A stretch of 64,000 nucleotides of DNA from Carpediemonas membranifera (taxonomy: Eukaryota > Fornicata): assembly GCA_019828565.1 (NCBI GenBank), contig JAHDYR010000004.1, positions 310,001-374,000 of the forward strand. Reading direction: 5' to 3'. The notes under the pieces were generated by a model. The model searched no databases. It was not told the DNA's origin and saw only the letters and a list, made by a program, of their open reading frames with translations. The translations under genes were made by a program, and so were the position numbers. Positions 28,619 through 38,341 of the stretch are shown here, piece after piece. Each line of letters begins with the position of its first letter. Within the stretch, counting starts at the first letter, position 1.

Positions 28619-29278
28619 ATGGTGTTGAGCTTTCTAATTGAGCACAAGAACTTCGAGCTTGGTCTTGCGATTGGCATTAGCATCGGTGCGATCGTTGTAT
28701 ACATCATTAACATCCTGGGCCTCTTCTTTAAGGTTAGAATCTCCAAGCACTCCTTCTGTGAGGCTGCTCTGATTGGAATGGACGTAATGGGACCATATTC
28801 AAAGGTACACAAACCTATGAAGGAAATACGCGACCGGATTCTTTGCGACGAAGGTCTCCTTGACCTCCGCCTAAGGGATCGTGTTGGGAGCTCCTTTGGC
28901 CAGTACTTCGACGACCCAAAGAGCACCCCCAAGGACAAGTGCCGCGCCTTTGTCGGCGTGATGCTCGAGGCCCCAGATGACACGGACATTGACCGCATCC
29001 GTGAGTGCGGGTATATCGTCAAAATGACCAGCGGCGGTAGGTTCCCCGCCATCGCCATGCCTAGCCGCTCGGTACCCGGGCTGATGATCGGCTTATTCCG
29101 GGGATACCGGCTCCTCCAGCGGCTCGAGCGGACAGACCCGAGCGCTATTTCCAACTTCTACAGCGGGAACTCTTCACTCGAGATTTATGATAATGAGAAC
29201 CAGGTGTGGTATTTGACCGGAAACACGATTGAGCAGAGTCCGAAGAGCGACGAGAGCGATGAGGAGAGCATGCAGTGA
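28619..29278 (+). CDS. TEX264: TEX264-like ER-membrane protein
   Basis: 219 residues from ATG 28619; the upstream open frame has only a TTG. One N-terminal transmembrane helix (about 13-37) is followed by a GyrI-like domain (about 44-200). The layout and motifs fit TEX264: MGPYSKVHKPM (MGLYGETG in human), YFDDPKSTPKDKCRAFVG (YYDNPHMVPPDKCRCAVG), IRECGYIVK, FPAIAMPSRSVPGLMIG, and SSLEIYDNENQVWYLTG. Human TEX264 is an ER-phagy receptor and p97 cofactor. The tail after 205 is short and acidic (SDESDEES) and lacks the aromatic LC3-interacting motif of the human protein, so the autophagy role is not assured. UFD1, another p97 cofactor, is in the same window. Confidence 0.8.
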   Translation: MVLSFLIEHKNFELGLAIGISIGAIVVYIINILGLFFKVRISKHSFCEAALIGMDVMGPYSKVHKPMKEIRDRILCDEGLLDLRLRDRVGSSFGQYFDDPKSTPKDKCRAFVGVMLEAPDDTDIDRIRECGYIVKMTSGGRFPAIAMPSRSVPGLMIGLFRGYRLLQRLERTDPSAISNFYSGNSSLEIYDNENQVWYLTGNTIEQSPKSDESDEESMQ

Positions 29279-29586
29279 GCCACGCCAGTAAATGTACATC
29301 CCGACTGCTTTCTAAAGTTATTGGTGGCTATAGCGGTCAAGCTGCTGTGAAAAATGAATAAAAATGATCCCTATGTTTCAGAAGAATGAAACGCGAACAT
29401 GGTTGGTCAGAACATGGTGGGGTGTCAAGTGCAGATTAGGGTGGCTCAAGAAATATTGACGCGAGTCGAGACTACCATCTATGGCGCACCTAACGGCGCG
29501 CACGGCTCCCTTGTCTGCCCGGATCTCGGTGATTTTTGGCCGAGATCGGAGTCGGCTGTTGAGTCGCAGAAGACGAAGTGATCTGT
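29279..29586. other. Intergenic region
   Basis: 308 bases, partly A/T-rich after the TEX264 stop (ATGAATAAAAATGA near 29352). No gene or repeat recognised. Confidence 0.4.
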
Positions 29587-32500
29587 ATGCCCCCAGAAGC
29601 GCAATCAGAGGCTTCTGGCCTCAGTCTAGCAGAATCACAGCCACAAACTGCTTTCCAGCGGGCAGTTGCGTTCCTTCAGAAGAATAATCCCGATGCTTCG
29701 AGTGCAAGGTGGGTTGTTGCCATCATGAAAGGCATACACAAGAAACTGGGTGAATTCCCTCATGGCGTTGCCAAGGATGAGATCTCTCTGATGCTCAACT
29801 TCCTGATTTCGTTGTGCCATAACGAATTTTCTTCCCCACTGACTATCGATGCGCTCCATCTGCTCAAGAACTTCATAGACACCGATAAGACTGTCCGCCA
29901 AGCTCTTGTCCCTTCCAGGGCTCTCTTCGGGCCCACTGGGATGAACCTCGAGGAGCACTTCGAGGCCGTAGACCCCCAAATCAAGCACAGCGCAATCCAG
30001 CTCGCAATCGTATGCCTCCAGCGCCTCCCGGGTATCAACCCGTGGATGGTGGCCGACTCCGACCACGCCATGCTCAGCCTGCTCATCGCTGAGCGGGTCT
30101 CTGACTCCAAAACGACTCCCCAGTCCATTGAGCACCGCCTCAACTGCCTCGAGGCCCAAACCACGTCCCAGGGCGGCGAGCTGCAGCGGGATGTGTCCCG
30201 CATGGAGCCAGTGGAGGATAAGATCACGAACATGACCCAGGAGATCGCTGAGCTCAAGCAGACGGTGCGGACACTCACCCAGGCCCTTCGGATCAGCGAG
30301 GGCACCGTCAAGGCACACGGCACGGAGATCAGGACGCTCGAGATGGCCGTGCAGTCCCACACTGGCACGATCAAGCGCCTGTCGACCCGCCCCACCGCCC
30401 CCGAGAAGCCCACCGCTACCAACGAGGATGCTGGGCTGAAGGAGCGCGTGGACGCCATTGCGGTGGAGCTTGAGGGCATGGGTGTCAATATCCAGCAAGC
30501 GATCCAGGGGGTCGACACCCTCGACACTCGCATTGCAGATAACTACGCCGAGATGAAGGAGCTCACGACCAAGACGGCCCGGACGGAAGACGTCGACAAG
30601 AAGGTCGAGGAGGTCAAGATTCTCGTCAGAAACCTCGACAACCGGCTTAAGGATGTCGCCAAGGCCACCCGCAACGCCATGAAGGGGCAGACCGGCGCCA
30701 CCCCGCTCCCTGCCCTCCTCAGCGCCCACGACGGCCCCGCTAACCTTTCTGGGGCCGACGAGGACGACCTCGCGGCCCGTATGACTGCAGTTGAGTCGGG
30801 TGTGACCCAGCTGATGACTGCGAACAAGACCACCCTGCAAACGGCCGAGGAGGTTCAGAAGGAGTTCGTCCTCTTCCAGTCGAGCACGCTGTCCACCATT
30901 GACTATCTCAAGGAGAACACCAGAGCCCAGGGCGACCTCCTCCAGCGTCTGCGGATGAAGCCCAGTGGGGGTACTGGTGGAGACGGTAAGGCAAGCAGGG
31001 CCCATGCCGCGGAGATCGCCGCGATCAAGGCTGAGCTGGGTACAATGCACCAGGACCACCAGGCACTGAGAGATGCCATCACCGCAACCCAGCAGACCGC
31101 ACGGGTCGCCGCACTAGAGGCCGAGGGCGCCGCCAAGGAGCACGCCAAGCGCCGCAACCTTCAGGACATCGAGCTGAGGCGCCTGCGGTCCACCACCGAG
31201 ACGAACACGGGCACCGTGATGACACTTGAGTCGAAGCTGTCGCTGTTCGAGCACAGGCTCGGGGAAATGGGGACCGCGCTCGAGGCCGCCGCAGAGAGGG
31301 GCAACCGGGCTCTGGCCGAGTGCACCGCCGTCTCCTCCACTGCCACGAAGAACGAGCTCGCGGTACGGTCCCTGGGCGCCGCATCCCGGCACGCCACTGA
31401 CCGCATCACCGCGCTCGGGGTCCGTCAGTCCGAGACGGACGCGGTCGTCACGGGCCTGCAGTCGACAGTCCAGTCAGTTGTCACAGACTTCGAGCAGACC
31501 GCCCGCGAGCTCCGTTCGGCCGACAGCGCCACGAAGGAGCAGCTGGGGGCCGCGACGGACCGCATGGCCGACCTCAGGTCCAACGTCGCCGTGCTCACCG
31601 GCAGGGCCGAGCAGGGGGAGTCCCGGCTGGCCTCTGCTGAGGACGGTATGCGGGCTATACGCGAGACGGTCGACTCGACCGTGACCCAGCACGGCCAGGC
31701 CATCCAGGCCAACGGCGCCACACTGACCCGACTTGAGCGGCGGGTCGACTCCACCGATCACGCCGTCCAGGGTCTCCAGAGCGACATGGCGGACATATCC
31801 ACCTCCACGACAACCCAGGCGAACACGGTGAAGTCCATGAACGCGCGTCTAGGGTCCCAGAGCTCGGACGTCGAGGCCCTGCTCTCCACGACCCAGCGGT
31901 TCACAGACGACATGTCTCGGCTCAGGAGTACTGTTGCCGTCCACGACCGGATGATCTCTGACCGCGGGTCGGCCGGTGACGATGGCCAGGAGACCCGCAT
32001 CACCCAACTCGAGCGGGCGGTCGACACGCTTCACGAGTCAGTCCGGGGTGTCGAGAAGACCGTGCAGCAGGAGTCTCTCAACAGCTCGATGGCTAGGGCC
32101 AGGCCTGCCGAGGACGCGGCCGACGAGCTGTTCAACCTCACCCGGGGTCTCCCCTCGAAGGCGGACATCACAGAGCTGCGGACAAAGCTTGAACGTCTGA
32201 CCGACAGAGTTCATACGACGGAGTCTGGCGCCAAGGACGTCGACAAGACACTCACGAGCCACGCCAGCTCTATCGCTGTGACCAGGAGCATGGTGACAGG
32301 TCTCGCCCGTGCTATTGCAGAGGCGACCGACGCCGACAACCGCGACATCGACGTCGAGTACCTCATGGATGGCGACTACGACACCAGCGCCAGCCCAGTC
32401 GACATCGTGCGGTCGGCCACCGTCGCCGTGGCCCACATGGCGACTGTGCTGAACGTCACGAACAAGCGGGTCGACTCCCTCGCCGGGGACGTCCACGACC

Positions 32501-33756
32501 AGGCTGTCGCCGTGACCGCCGTATCAGATTCATTGGTGCAGGCCAGGGCTGAGCTCGGATGTCTTGCCGACGTCTCCCGCACCCACACCGCTGAGCTGAC
32601 CACCCTCAAGGACGCTTCCCGTCGCCAGGGCCATACGGTGGCACAGGCGGTCAACTACCAGCAGACGAAGCAGGTTCAGCTCGCCGAGACCGCCCAGCAG
32701 AACATCGCCAAGCTATCTCATAGTGACGTCACCCTGGCCCAGAAGACGGAGATCCTGCGGTGGACCTTGGGGAAGCTCCAGTTCCTCCCGGTCGAGACGT
32801 ACTCAGCCATCGTGATCCAGGCCGCGGAGATCGTCAGAATCAACGCCCAGTTCTTCCAAAGCCACCCCCAACCCGCCCAGGAACTACAGGCTGTCGTTTA
32901 TGCATTCCTCGGCGTTGTTCTCCAGCAGGCCGACCCTTCCATCGAGGTCGTGGTCGCCATTGTCAGCTCCATGGCCATTCTTGAACTCCCCACCGACCTT
33001 GTCCACTGCGCCCACGCCGACCTGGTCATCGAGAAGCTTGTGGACTACGCCCTCGGCACCATCCCCCACAGGGAACTCCAGCTCGCAGCCATCCAAGGCC
33101 TGACCTCCGCCTCGAGAGATATGCCTGCTCTGAACAAGATTGCGGCCCATCCGCAGCTCACGGAGCATCTGGTCGACACGATAGCTCGGCCCATGGACGG
33201 GTCCGCTGAGACCCTCCTCGCCAGCCTTAAACTGCTCAGAGTCATGGCGAAGCTGCCGTCTGCCGCTGCAACCGTGACGCGCCCCCACATCATTCCTAGG
33301 ATGGTGAGTCTCCTTGACATGCCTGACCCTGCAGTGGTGGAGGGCACGCTGCTCCTCATCAAGGCGGTGTCGCAGCACGGCGACAGACCTGGCGAGGCAA
33401 TCATGCGCCTGGACGGCATCAGCAAGATGGTCCTTCTCATGAATGACCCGCAGAAGTCCGTCTCGAATGCTGCCACCGTCGCTCTCAGATCTCTCGCCGC
33501 CTCGTCCATCACGATGCAGAAGCACCTCGCACAGCAGGGTGTGCTGGATCAGCTGAACCTCCGTTACCCCGTGTTCGGCCGCACCCCGGGTCAGGCGAAC
33601 CCCTCTGCCCCGCCCACGCCCCGCACACTGTCCACGCCGTACCAGTTCTCACGGCGGGTCGGGTCGTCGGTCTCGATTGCACCGCCGCCCGCCACAGCGC
33701 AGGCGAGGGTACGGCCTACTTCGACTCCACTAACTGTGGGAGGAAGGCACGATTGA
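29587..33756 (+). CDS. Giant coiled-coil protein with C-terminal ARM/HEAT domain
   Basis: 1389 residues from ATG 29587 (MPPEAQSEASG), intronless. The first ~145 residues are a helical globular head with an LTIDALHLLKNFIDTD stretch. Residues about 180-1010 are near-continuous coiled coil with an unusual repetitive texture: short helices of the type VTQLMTANKTTLQ, ITALGVRQSETDAVVTGLQS, LTRLERRVDSTDHAVQGLQ recur about every 35-40 residues, rich in Thr/Asp. The C-terminal ~330 residues form ARM/HEAT helices (VVYAFLGVVLQQAD, ELQLAAIQGLTSASRD, PAVVEGTLLLIKAVSQHG, VSNAATVALRSLAASS) and end in a Pro/Ser/Arg-rich tail. A cytoskeletal or ciliary scaffold is plausible; no orthologue recognised. Confidence 0.75.
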   Translation: MPPEAQSEASGLSLAESQPQTAFQRAVAFLQKNNPDASSARWVVAIMKGIHKKLGEFPHGVAKDEISLMLNFLISLCHNEFSSPLTIDALHLLKNFIDTDKTVRQALVPSRALFGPTGMNLEEHFEAVDPQIKHSAIQLAIVCLQRLPGINPWMVADSDHAMLSLLIAERVSDSKTTPQSIEHRLNCLEAQTTSQGGELQRDVSRMEPVEDKITNMTQEIAELKQTVRTLTQALRISEGTVKAHGTEIRTLEMAVQSHTGTIKRLSTRPTAPEKPTATNEDAGLKERVDAIAVELEGMGVNIQQAIQGVDTLDTRIADNYAEMKELTTKTARTEDVDKKVEEVKILVRNLDNRLKDVAKATRNAMKGQTGATPLPALLSAHDGPANLSGADEDDLAARMTAVESGVTQLMTANKTTLQTAEEVQKEFVLFQSSTLSTIDYLKENTRAQGDLLQRLRMKPSGGTGGDGKASRAHAAEIAAIKAELGTMHQDHQALRDAITATQQTARVAALEAEGAAKEHAKRRNLQDIELRRLRSTTETNTGTVMTLESKLSLFEHRLGEMGTALEAAAERGNRALAECTAVSSTATKNELAVRSLGAASRHATDRITALGVRQSETDAVVTGLQSTVQSVVTDFEQTARELRSADSATKEQLGAATDRMADLRSNVAVLTGRAEQGESRLASAEDGMRAIRETVDSTVTQHGQAIQANGATLTRLERRVDSTDHAVQGLQSDMADISTSTTTQANTVKSMNARLGSQSSDVEALLSTTQRFTDDMSRLRSTVAVHDRMISDRGSAGDDGQETRITQLERAVDTLHESVRGVEKTVQQESLNSSMARARPAEDAADELFNLTRGLPSKADITELRTKLERLTDRVHTTESGAKDVDKTLTSHASSIAVTRSMVTGLARAIAEATDADNRDIDVEYLMDGDYDTSASPVDIVRSATVAVAHMATVLNVTNKRVDSLAGDVHDQAVAVTAVSDSLVQARAELGCLADVSRTHTAELTTLKDASRRQGHTVAQAVNYQQTKQVQLAETAQQNIAKLSHSDVTLAQKTEILRWTLGKLQFLPVETYSAIVIQAAEIVRINAQFFQSHPQPAQELQAVVYAFLGVVLQQADPSIEVVVAIVSSMAILELPTDLVHCAHADLVIEKLVDYALGTIPHRELQLAAIQGLTSASRDMPALNKIAAHPQLTEHLVDTIARPMDGSAETLLASLKLLRVMAKLPSAAATVTRPHIIPRMVSLLDMPDPAVVEGTLLLIKAVSQHGDRPGEAIMRLDGISKMVLLMNDPQKSVSNAATVALRSLAASSITMQKHLAQQGVLDQLNLRYPVFGRTPGQANPSAPPTPRTLSTPYQFSRRVGSSVSIAPPPATAQARVRPTSTPLTVGGRHD

Positions 33757-34321
33757 ATGTAATAATAAAATAACAACTGGTGTATTAATACCGTGTATGG
33801 TTTAATGAAAGCAACGAACTTCCGCAGTTTAGGGTCACACTGGTATGCCTTGCTCGCCTTTGTAGAATCGACGCCTTGCTTCCGTGCTCGCGACGCTGGT
33901 TCTTGCCTGGGTCGTCCAAGTCTGCGAGGAGCTTCGGGAGCATACGGTGTCTTTGGACGCGGCAGTTCGGGCCGCGAGGACAATATGGGGTCTTCGCCTC
34001 TGAGAGAACGGCTGTCATTCTTATACATAAAGGACCCACGATCCGCCTTGGCGCTCAGATGCGCGCTACTGCTCTAGGTGAACGCCAACCGAGCACTGAC
34101 TACAGGCAGCTCGTGTCACCTCGGCGTGACGGCCGTAATATTTACACAGCTCAAAATATATGATACGATCCTGATCCGGTCCCGGCAGGTCGTGTAATCA
34201 AATCAGGATGGCCAGTTCGAATGGCCGACGAGACTTCGGACGCGGTGACCCGTCATCATCTGATTAAACAGAATTCTCCTTCCCTGTACGTGGACATCAC
34301 AGTGATTAATCACTCCCCAAG
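33757..34321. other. Intergenic region with a LINE-tail-like segment
   Basis: 565 bases. Overlapping minus-strand frames (33785-34039) look basic and lack recognisable features. At 34044-34090 a ~47-bp segment (CCTTGGCGCTCAGATGCGCG...) closely resembles the 3' untranslated tail of the LINE copies at 35363, 42668 and 49973. It may be a decayed LINE remnant. Confidence 0.4.
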
Positions 34322-34867
34322 ATGAAATTCCACATACAATCTCTGGTGGACCTAAGCTCCGCGTCAAAGGAGTACCACCGAGAGCTTCCCCACGTCCGTT
34401 ACCCGACATCCTTCTCCAGATGCTTGTCTGTCAAGACCACCGATTTCTTGCGGGCAAACTGGCGTCCGACCACGGACTACGCTACCTACGAGGACCTAGA
34501 AGCCACCATCTGCCCCGATGCGATCATTCGCACGGCAGTGAAGTCAAAATCCTCTGCCACCCGAGCCCAGTTCCCCGACGAGGAACCATCTCCACCCATC
34601 GACCGGACGTTCGCCTGAGGTTTGACAACCCCGGCTATCCCTCCTCCGAGCCGCCCCAAGCCTCAGAAGCCTCAGACCATGGCGACACATGGGACGATTA
34701 CGAGGACATCCGTACGTACCTCGCCGACGAGGCAGACCGCGTGGTTTCGGCTTGCGCGGTCACTTTCCTCCCGTCACTCGACATCGGCGCCCGCCTGAAG
34801 TCGATCACCGTCGACACTGCCGCACTTTTCGGCAAAGCACCGCTCCACCGCACAACATGCCAAGCCC
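34322..34867 (+). pseudogene. Broken gene interrupted by a LINE fragment
   Basis: A frame from ATG 34322 (MKFHIQSLVDLSSASKEYH...) stops at 34618. A second frame, -1 relative to it, continues with acidic coding-like sequence (DTWDDYEDIRTYLADEADRVV... SLDIGARLKSITVDTAALFGKA) up to 34867, where the LINE fragment begins. I found no local-consensus intron that would join them, so a frameshifted, truncated gene is most likely. Family not recognised. Confidence 0.5.
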
Positions 34868-35472
34868 AAGTCAGGCCCGACGAGGGCGGTGTGAAACCCG
34901 TCATTGACATCGTCTGCTCGGACTACGTCTCCGACGCGCGGGCTGATAAGGTGAAGCAGTATCAGCACTTCAACGTTGATATGGTGCCTGCTGTTGTCAG
35001 TTCGAGCGGCCGTTGCGCGCCCTGGAAGGCTGGCGGTGTGCCCTGGCCAGAGAGGCTGGTCGAGATGAAGCTGCTGGACAACGCGGCCAAGGATCGTCTC
35101 GTGGACCGGGTTTTCGTTGCCAATTGGAAGTGGCAGTGCAGAGCCATCGTGGATTGGCTGACACAAGCCCAAGCTGCTCGCGAACGCGCGGCTGCTGCTG
35201 GGCAGGACATTGTGAGTGAGTAAGAACGGGAATACCACAACATTTCGCTGTTTTGATCTCACTTTGGTTACTTTCGTTGTCTTTTTGCGGAGAAGTAGCT
35301 CCTTTCAAGGAGTTTTGGTACGTTTTGTGCGAGTGGATGCGTGAAATTGCGCAAAATCGAGCCTTGGTGCTCAGATGCGCGCTGCTGCTCAAAGTGAACG
35401 CAAATCGTGTTCCTTTACGCCGTTTAACGCAGTAAGCCGCGAGAGCGCCATCGACGACCGAGTCGGAGTCAA
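34868..35472 (+). mobile_element. LINE copy 0, 5'-truncated
   Basis: Matches the last ~355 coding bases (endonuclease end, stop at 35221) and the 3' tail of the full LINE copies, ending in the shared 23-base terminal segment ATCGACG...GTCAA. 5' truncation is typical of target-primed reverse transcription. Unlike the longer copies it lacks the tRNA-derived segment at its left end. Confidence 0.9.
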
Positions 35473-35762
35473 GAGCAGCACTCGACCAGGGCACCCGGGG
35501 TGCTGAGGGTCGGAGGGTCCCGCGGGGAGCGCGGGCCGGAGACTATTGATCGTTGGATTGATTCGACCAGATGTGCAGGATATGGCAGAATTCGAAAGAT
35601 GCCCGAAGAAGACACGGGCACGCCCAAGGCAGAGGGTCCCGAACGACGGACCTGCCTCGTCTCGCGAGGAACGCGGGAAACGAAAGAAGACGCTGAATAT
35701 TTACGCGGAGAGACAGGAAATCCGAGTAAATATTATTCCCCCCCATTTGGATATGAGTTAGG

Positions 35763-36410
35763 ATGCGAGCACCACTCGAGCCCATTGGCACCCGGGGTGC
35801 TGAGACGCCCGAGAGGGCGCACGGAAACGTGCAGTTTATGGCATCAGAATTTCGAATGCCCGAAGGCACATCGGGCACGTCCGCAGAACCTCCTGTATCC
35901 CAGGAAGAGTTCCGAAAGTTTACCAACAACGTAACTGCCACATTGGAGTTCATGAAAACGAAGATGGAGAACATCGAGGAAAGATCCATCCAGAGGGAGG
36001 TAGAACAAGAAGAGTACGAGCTAGAAACCGATGAGCAAGCAACCCAGGGAACCTTCCAAGGCTTTCCGTCCTTCTTGTTCGATTTGGAGCTCCCCAAGAG
36101 GTACGGGCCCCGCGACGAAGCCAAGTTCCTACGCGAGATCATGCGTCTCCTGACGACCGCGGACCCGCACTCACTCGACGTGAACGATCTACTGCTCCGT
36201 CTCCTGAGCCGGTTCAAGGTCCTTCTCCTCAAGGACGACTACGACGACAACGTCTGTGACTACGCCACTGCAGCCCTGCGAGCCACGCCCCCGAAGTCTG
36301 AGATGGAGATCGAGACGATCCTCGCTAAGGCCAAGACTAAGGGCAAGCGTAAGCGTCGGAATTTTCAGGAGCAGGGCTCCAGCAGCGTCGGCCGCCGGGC
36401 CCGCTCCTAA
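35763..36410 (+). CDS. Gag-like protein of TYR-A copy 1
   Basis: 215 residues. N-terminal half acidic and helical (EFRKFTNNVTATLEFMKTKMENIEE), then a globular helical part (LPKRYGPRDEAKFLREIMRLL ... SRFKVLLLKDDY) shared with the TYR-B Gag (LEMPKRFGLEDEARFVYKTM), and a basic tail KGKRKRRNF. No CCHC knuckle. Pol follows in the -1 frame, 30 bases after the stop. Confidence 0.75.
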   Translation: MRAPLEPIGTRGAETPERAHGNVQFMASEFRMPEGTSGTSAEPPVSQEEFRKFTNNVTATLEFMKTKMENIEERSIQREVEQEEYELETDEQATQGTFQGFPSFLFDLELPKRYGPRDEAKFLREIMRLLTTADPHSLDVNDLLLRLLSRFKVLLLKDDYDDNVCDYATAALRATPPKSEMEIETILAKAKTKGKRKRRNFQEQGSSSVGRRARS

Positions 36411-36439
36411 TATTCCCATCAACCCGTTCGCGATGGCGG

Positions 36440-38341
36440 GTGTGGGAACAATTCAGGGTAGCTCCAGCAGTAGTAGCGCGGGTACGAGACGGAATCCCCG
36501 TCGAGATCACAGCGCCTCCACCACCGGCAGCCCCACAGAGGACCATCGACCCGAGGATACTTCCGAAGCTCGAATCAATGACACAACAAGGAATCATCGA
36601 GCCGACGCCCCTCAGTCAGCTCAAGCACAGCGCCCCGCTGTTTGCTGTCCCCAAGGGGGAAGACATAAGAGTGATCCACGACCTGAGGCGGCTGAACACG
36701 GTCACACGCGAACGCCGCTCCTTCCGTCTGTTCGGCATACGTCGTGCCATCAACACACTCTCCAGCCAGGCCTGGATGGCCAAGATAGACCTAAGATCCG
36801 GCTACTCACAGCTGGCCATCAGAGACTCGGACAAACCGCTCCTGGGCATCGCTCTGCCCGACGGTCGGGCGTTCCAATACCGCACGCTAGGCTTCGGTTG
36901 GACCGCCGCGCCTTATTTCTTCCAGTCCGCTATGGTCCAGGTAGCAAAGGTCATCGCCCTCCGCCACAAGGTAATCGTCAACGTCTACCTCGACGACTTC
37001 TTACTGTCAGCCGACAGCAGAGACCACCTCAGCAAGGAAATACCCAAGATCATCAAGACGATGGAGGCACTGGGCCTCATCCCGTCGCTGGAGAAGTGCA
37101 TCTTAACACCGTGCCAGTGCATAGAATTCCTTGGCCTGCTCCTGAACACCACGTCCAACACCATCCGTCTCCCCCGCCGACAAGGCCAAGAGGTACGCAG
37201 AGGCCCTATCAGAAGCACTCGTCAAGAAGCGCATCCGCGCGAAAGACTGGGCGAAGATCGTAGGCAAGCTCTCCTTCTTCGCCACCTCTGCAAGACGGGC
37301 TACCCTGAAGCTCCGCACGCTCCCCTCTGCCACGGAGAACTGGGTCGACATCCACCCCTACACAGCAGACCTCAAGGAGTGGCTGCAGCTCCTGGCCGTC
37401 CGACCAACCCGCTCCTTCGCCGAGTTGAAGAACCTATGGTCTCAGGACCAGCAACTAGAGCTGATTATTTCCACAGATGCGTCGGGCACAGGCTGGGGAG
37501 CCCAGTGGACCAACACGTCCGCGAACTCCCACGGTTCTTTCAAGGGCGCACTGGCGGAACAATCTATCAACGTGAAGGAGCTCGCCGCAGTCCTCTTTGG
37601 CTCACGCATCATACCAGCACAGGACTCAGAGCGCAATCTCACGGTCTTCTCAGACAACAGCTCGTGCGTCGCCTGGATCAACAAGGAGGGCAGCTCAAAG
37701 GCCCCCCGATGGCGCTACAGACACTCAGGATACTCTACAAGGAGATGGAACGCAAGAAGCTCCTCATACACGCTCGACACACCCCAGGCCACCTCAATCT
37801 CGCCGCAGACCGACTGTCACGCGGGTTGTCCACCCCACCCCACGTGCTGGAGACAATTCTCGAGACTTGGGGCCCCGTCGACGTGGACGCTACAGCACAC
37901 CCAGACCGCACTCTACGCCTCCCAGGGTTTACCATCGAACACTGGCCGGACGGCCTGTTCAGGAACTGGCGCGGACACCGCGTTTATGCCGCGCCACACC
38001 CGTCCCCGATGACCTTGGGACGGACATGGCAGACCCTCCTACCGATCTTAACGACCCCGACTACATCCCCTCCGAACTCGTGGACCTCAGCATGCTTCCT
38101 CGTCGTGCCAGACATTACGAGCCCCGAACTCCAACAACTCAAGGCGCACGCGACATGCAAGATTCCCTTCTCAGTACCGAAAGACGACTTCGCATCAGAG
38201 GACCAACAACTCCTAGACCGTCTCTCCAGGCCAAACGGGACCATCCGCTTCATAGCTCTCGCCTTCAGGACACGTTCTCCAGAATCCTGCAGCACCCAAT
38301 ACTGTCTCACATGCGCCGAGACGAGTCCAAGCGCTCAGTAG
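36440..38341 (+). CDS. Pol (RT and RNase H) of TYR-A copy 1, frame-disrupted
   Basis: DIRS/Ngaro-type reverse transcriptase and RNase H. RT motifs: LFAVPKGEDIRVIHDLRRLN, AKIDLRSGYSQL, LGFGWTAAPYFFQ, catalytic YLDD near 36985. Homology leaves this frame after the C-run at 37171-37175, continues in the next frame through RNase H (TDASGTGWGAQW, INVKELAAV, FSDNSSCVAWIN) and returns after the C-run at 37702-37707, where HTPGHLNLAADRLSRG follows. The two indels compensate and are shared with copy 2. Open from the Gag end without an ATG near the start, so a -1 Gag-Pol fusion is likely. Confidence 0.8.
   Translation: MWEQFRVAPAVVARVRDGIPVEITAPPPPAAPQRTIDPRILPKLESMTQQGIIEPTPLSQLKHSAPLFAVPKGEDIRVIHDLRRLNTVTRERRSFRLFGIRRAINTLSSQAWMAKIDLRSGYSQLAIRDSDKPLLGIALPDGRAFQYRTLGFGWTAAPYFFQSAMVQVAKVIALRHKVIVNVYLDDFLLSADSRDHLSKEIPKIIKTMEALGLIPSLEKCILTPCQCIEFLGLLLNTTSNTIRLPRRQGQEVRRGPIRSTRQEAHPRERLGEDRRQALLLRHLCKTGYPEAPHAPLCHGELGRHPPLHSRPQGVAAAPGRPTNPLLRRVEEPMVSGPATRADYFHRCVGHRLGSPVDQHVRELPRFFQGRTGGTIYQREGARRSPLWLTHHTSTGLRAQSHGLLRQQLVRRLDQQGGQLKGPPMALQTLRILYKEMERKKLLIHARHTPGHLNLAADRLSRGLSTPPHVLETILETWGPVDVDATAHPDRTLRLPGFTIEHWPDGLFRNWRGHRVYAAPHPSPMTLGRTWQTLLPILTTPTTSPPNSWTSACFLVVPDITSPELQQLKAHATCKIPFSVPKDDFASEDQQLLDRLSRPNGTIRFIALAFRTRSPESCSTQYCLTCAETSPSAQ

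Noticed and set aside
29635-31059. 474-codon minus-strand ORF
   Set aside because: Antisense of the coiled-coil/ARM gene; Leu/Gly/Val-rich with no motif.
33591-34039. Basic minus-strand ORFs in the 33.8-34.0 kb gap
   Set aside because: Two overlapping frames of similar quality; one starts within the previous gene's 3' end, and neither shows a motif.
34560-34625. Tiny intron joining the two halves of the broken gene at 34322-34867
   Set aside because: A 29- or 32-nt GT...AG with the local YTMACRYAG end is needed for frame, and none is present.
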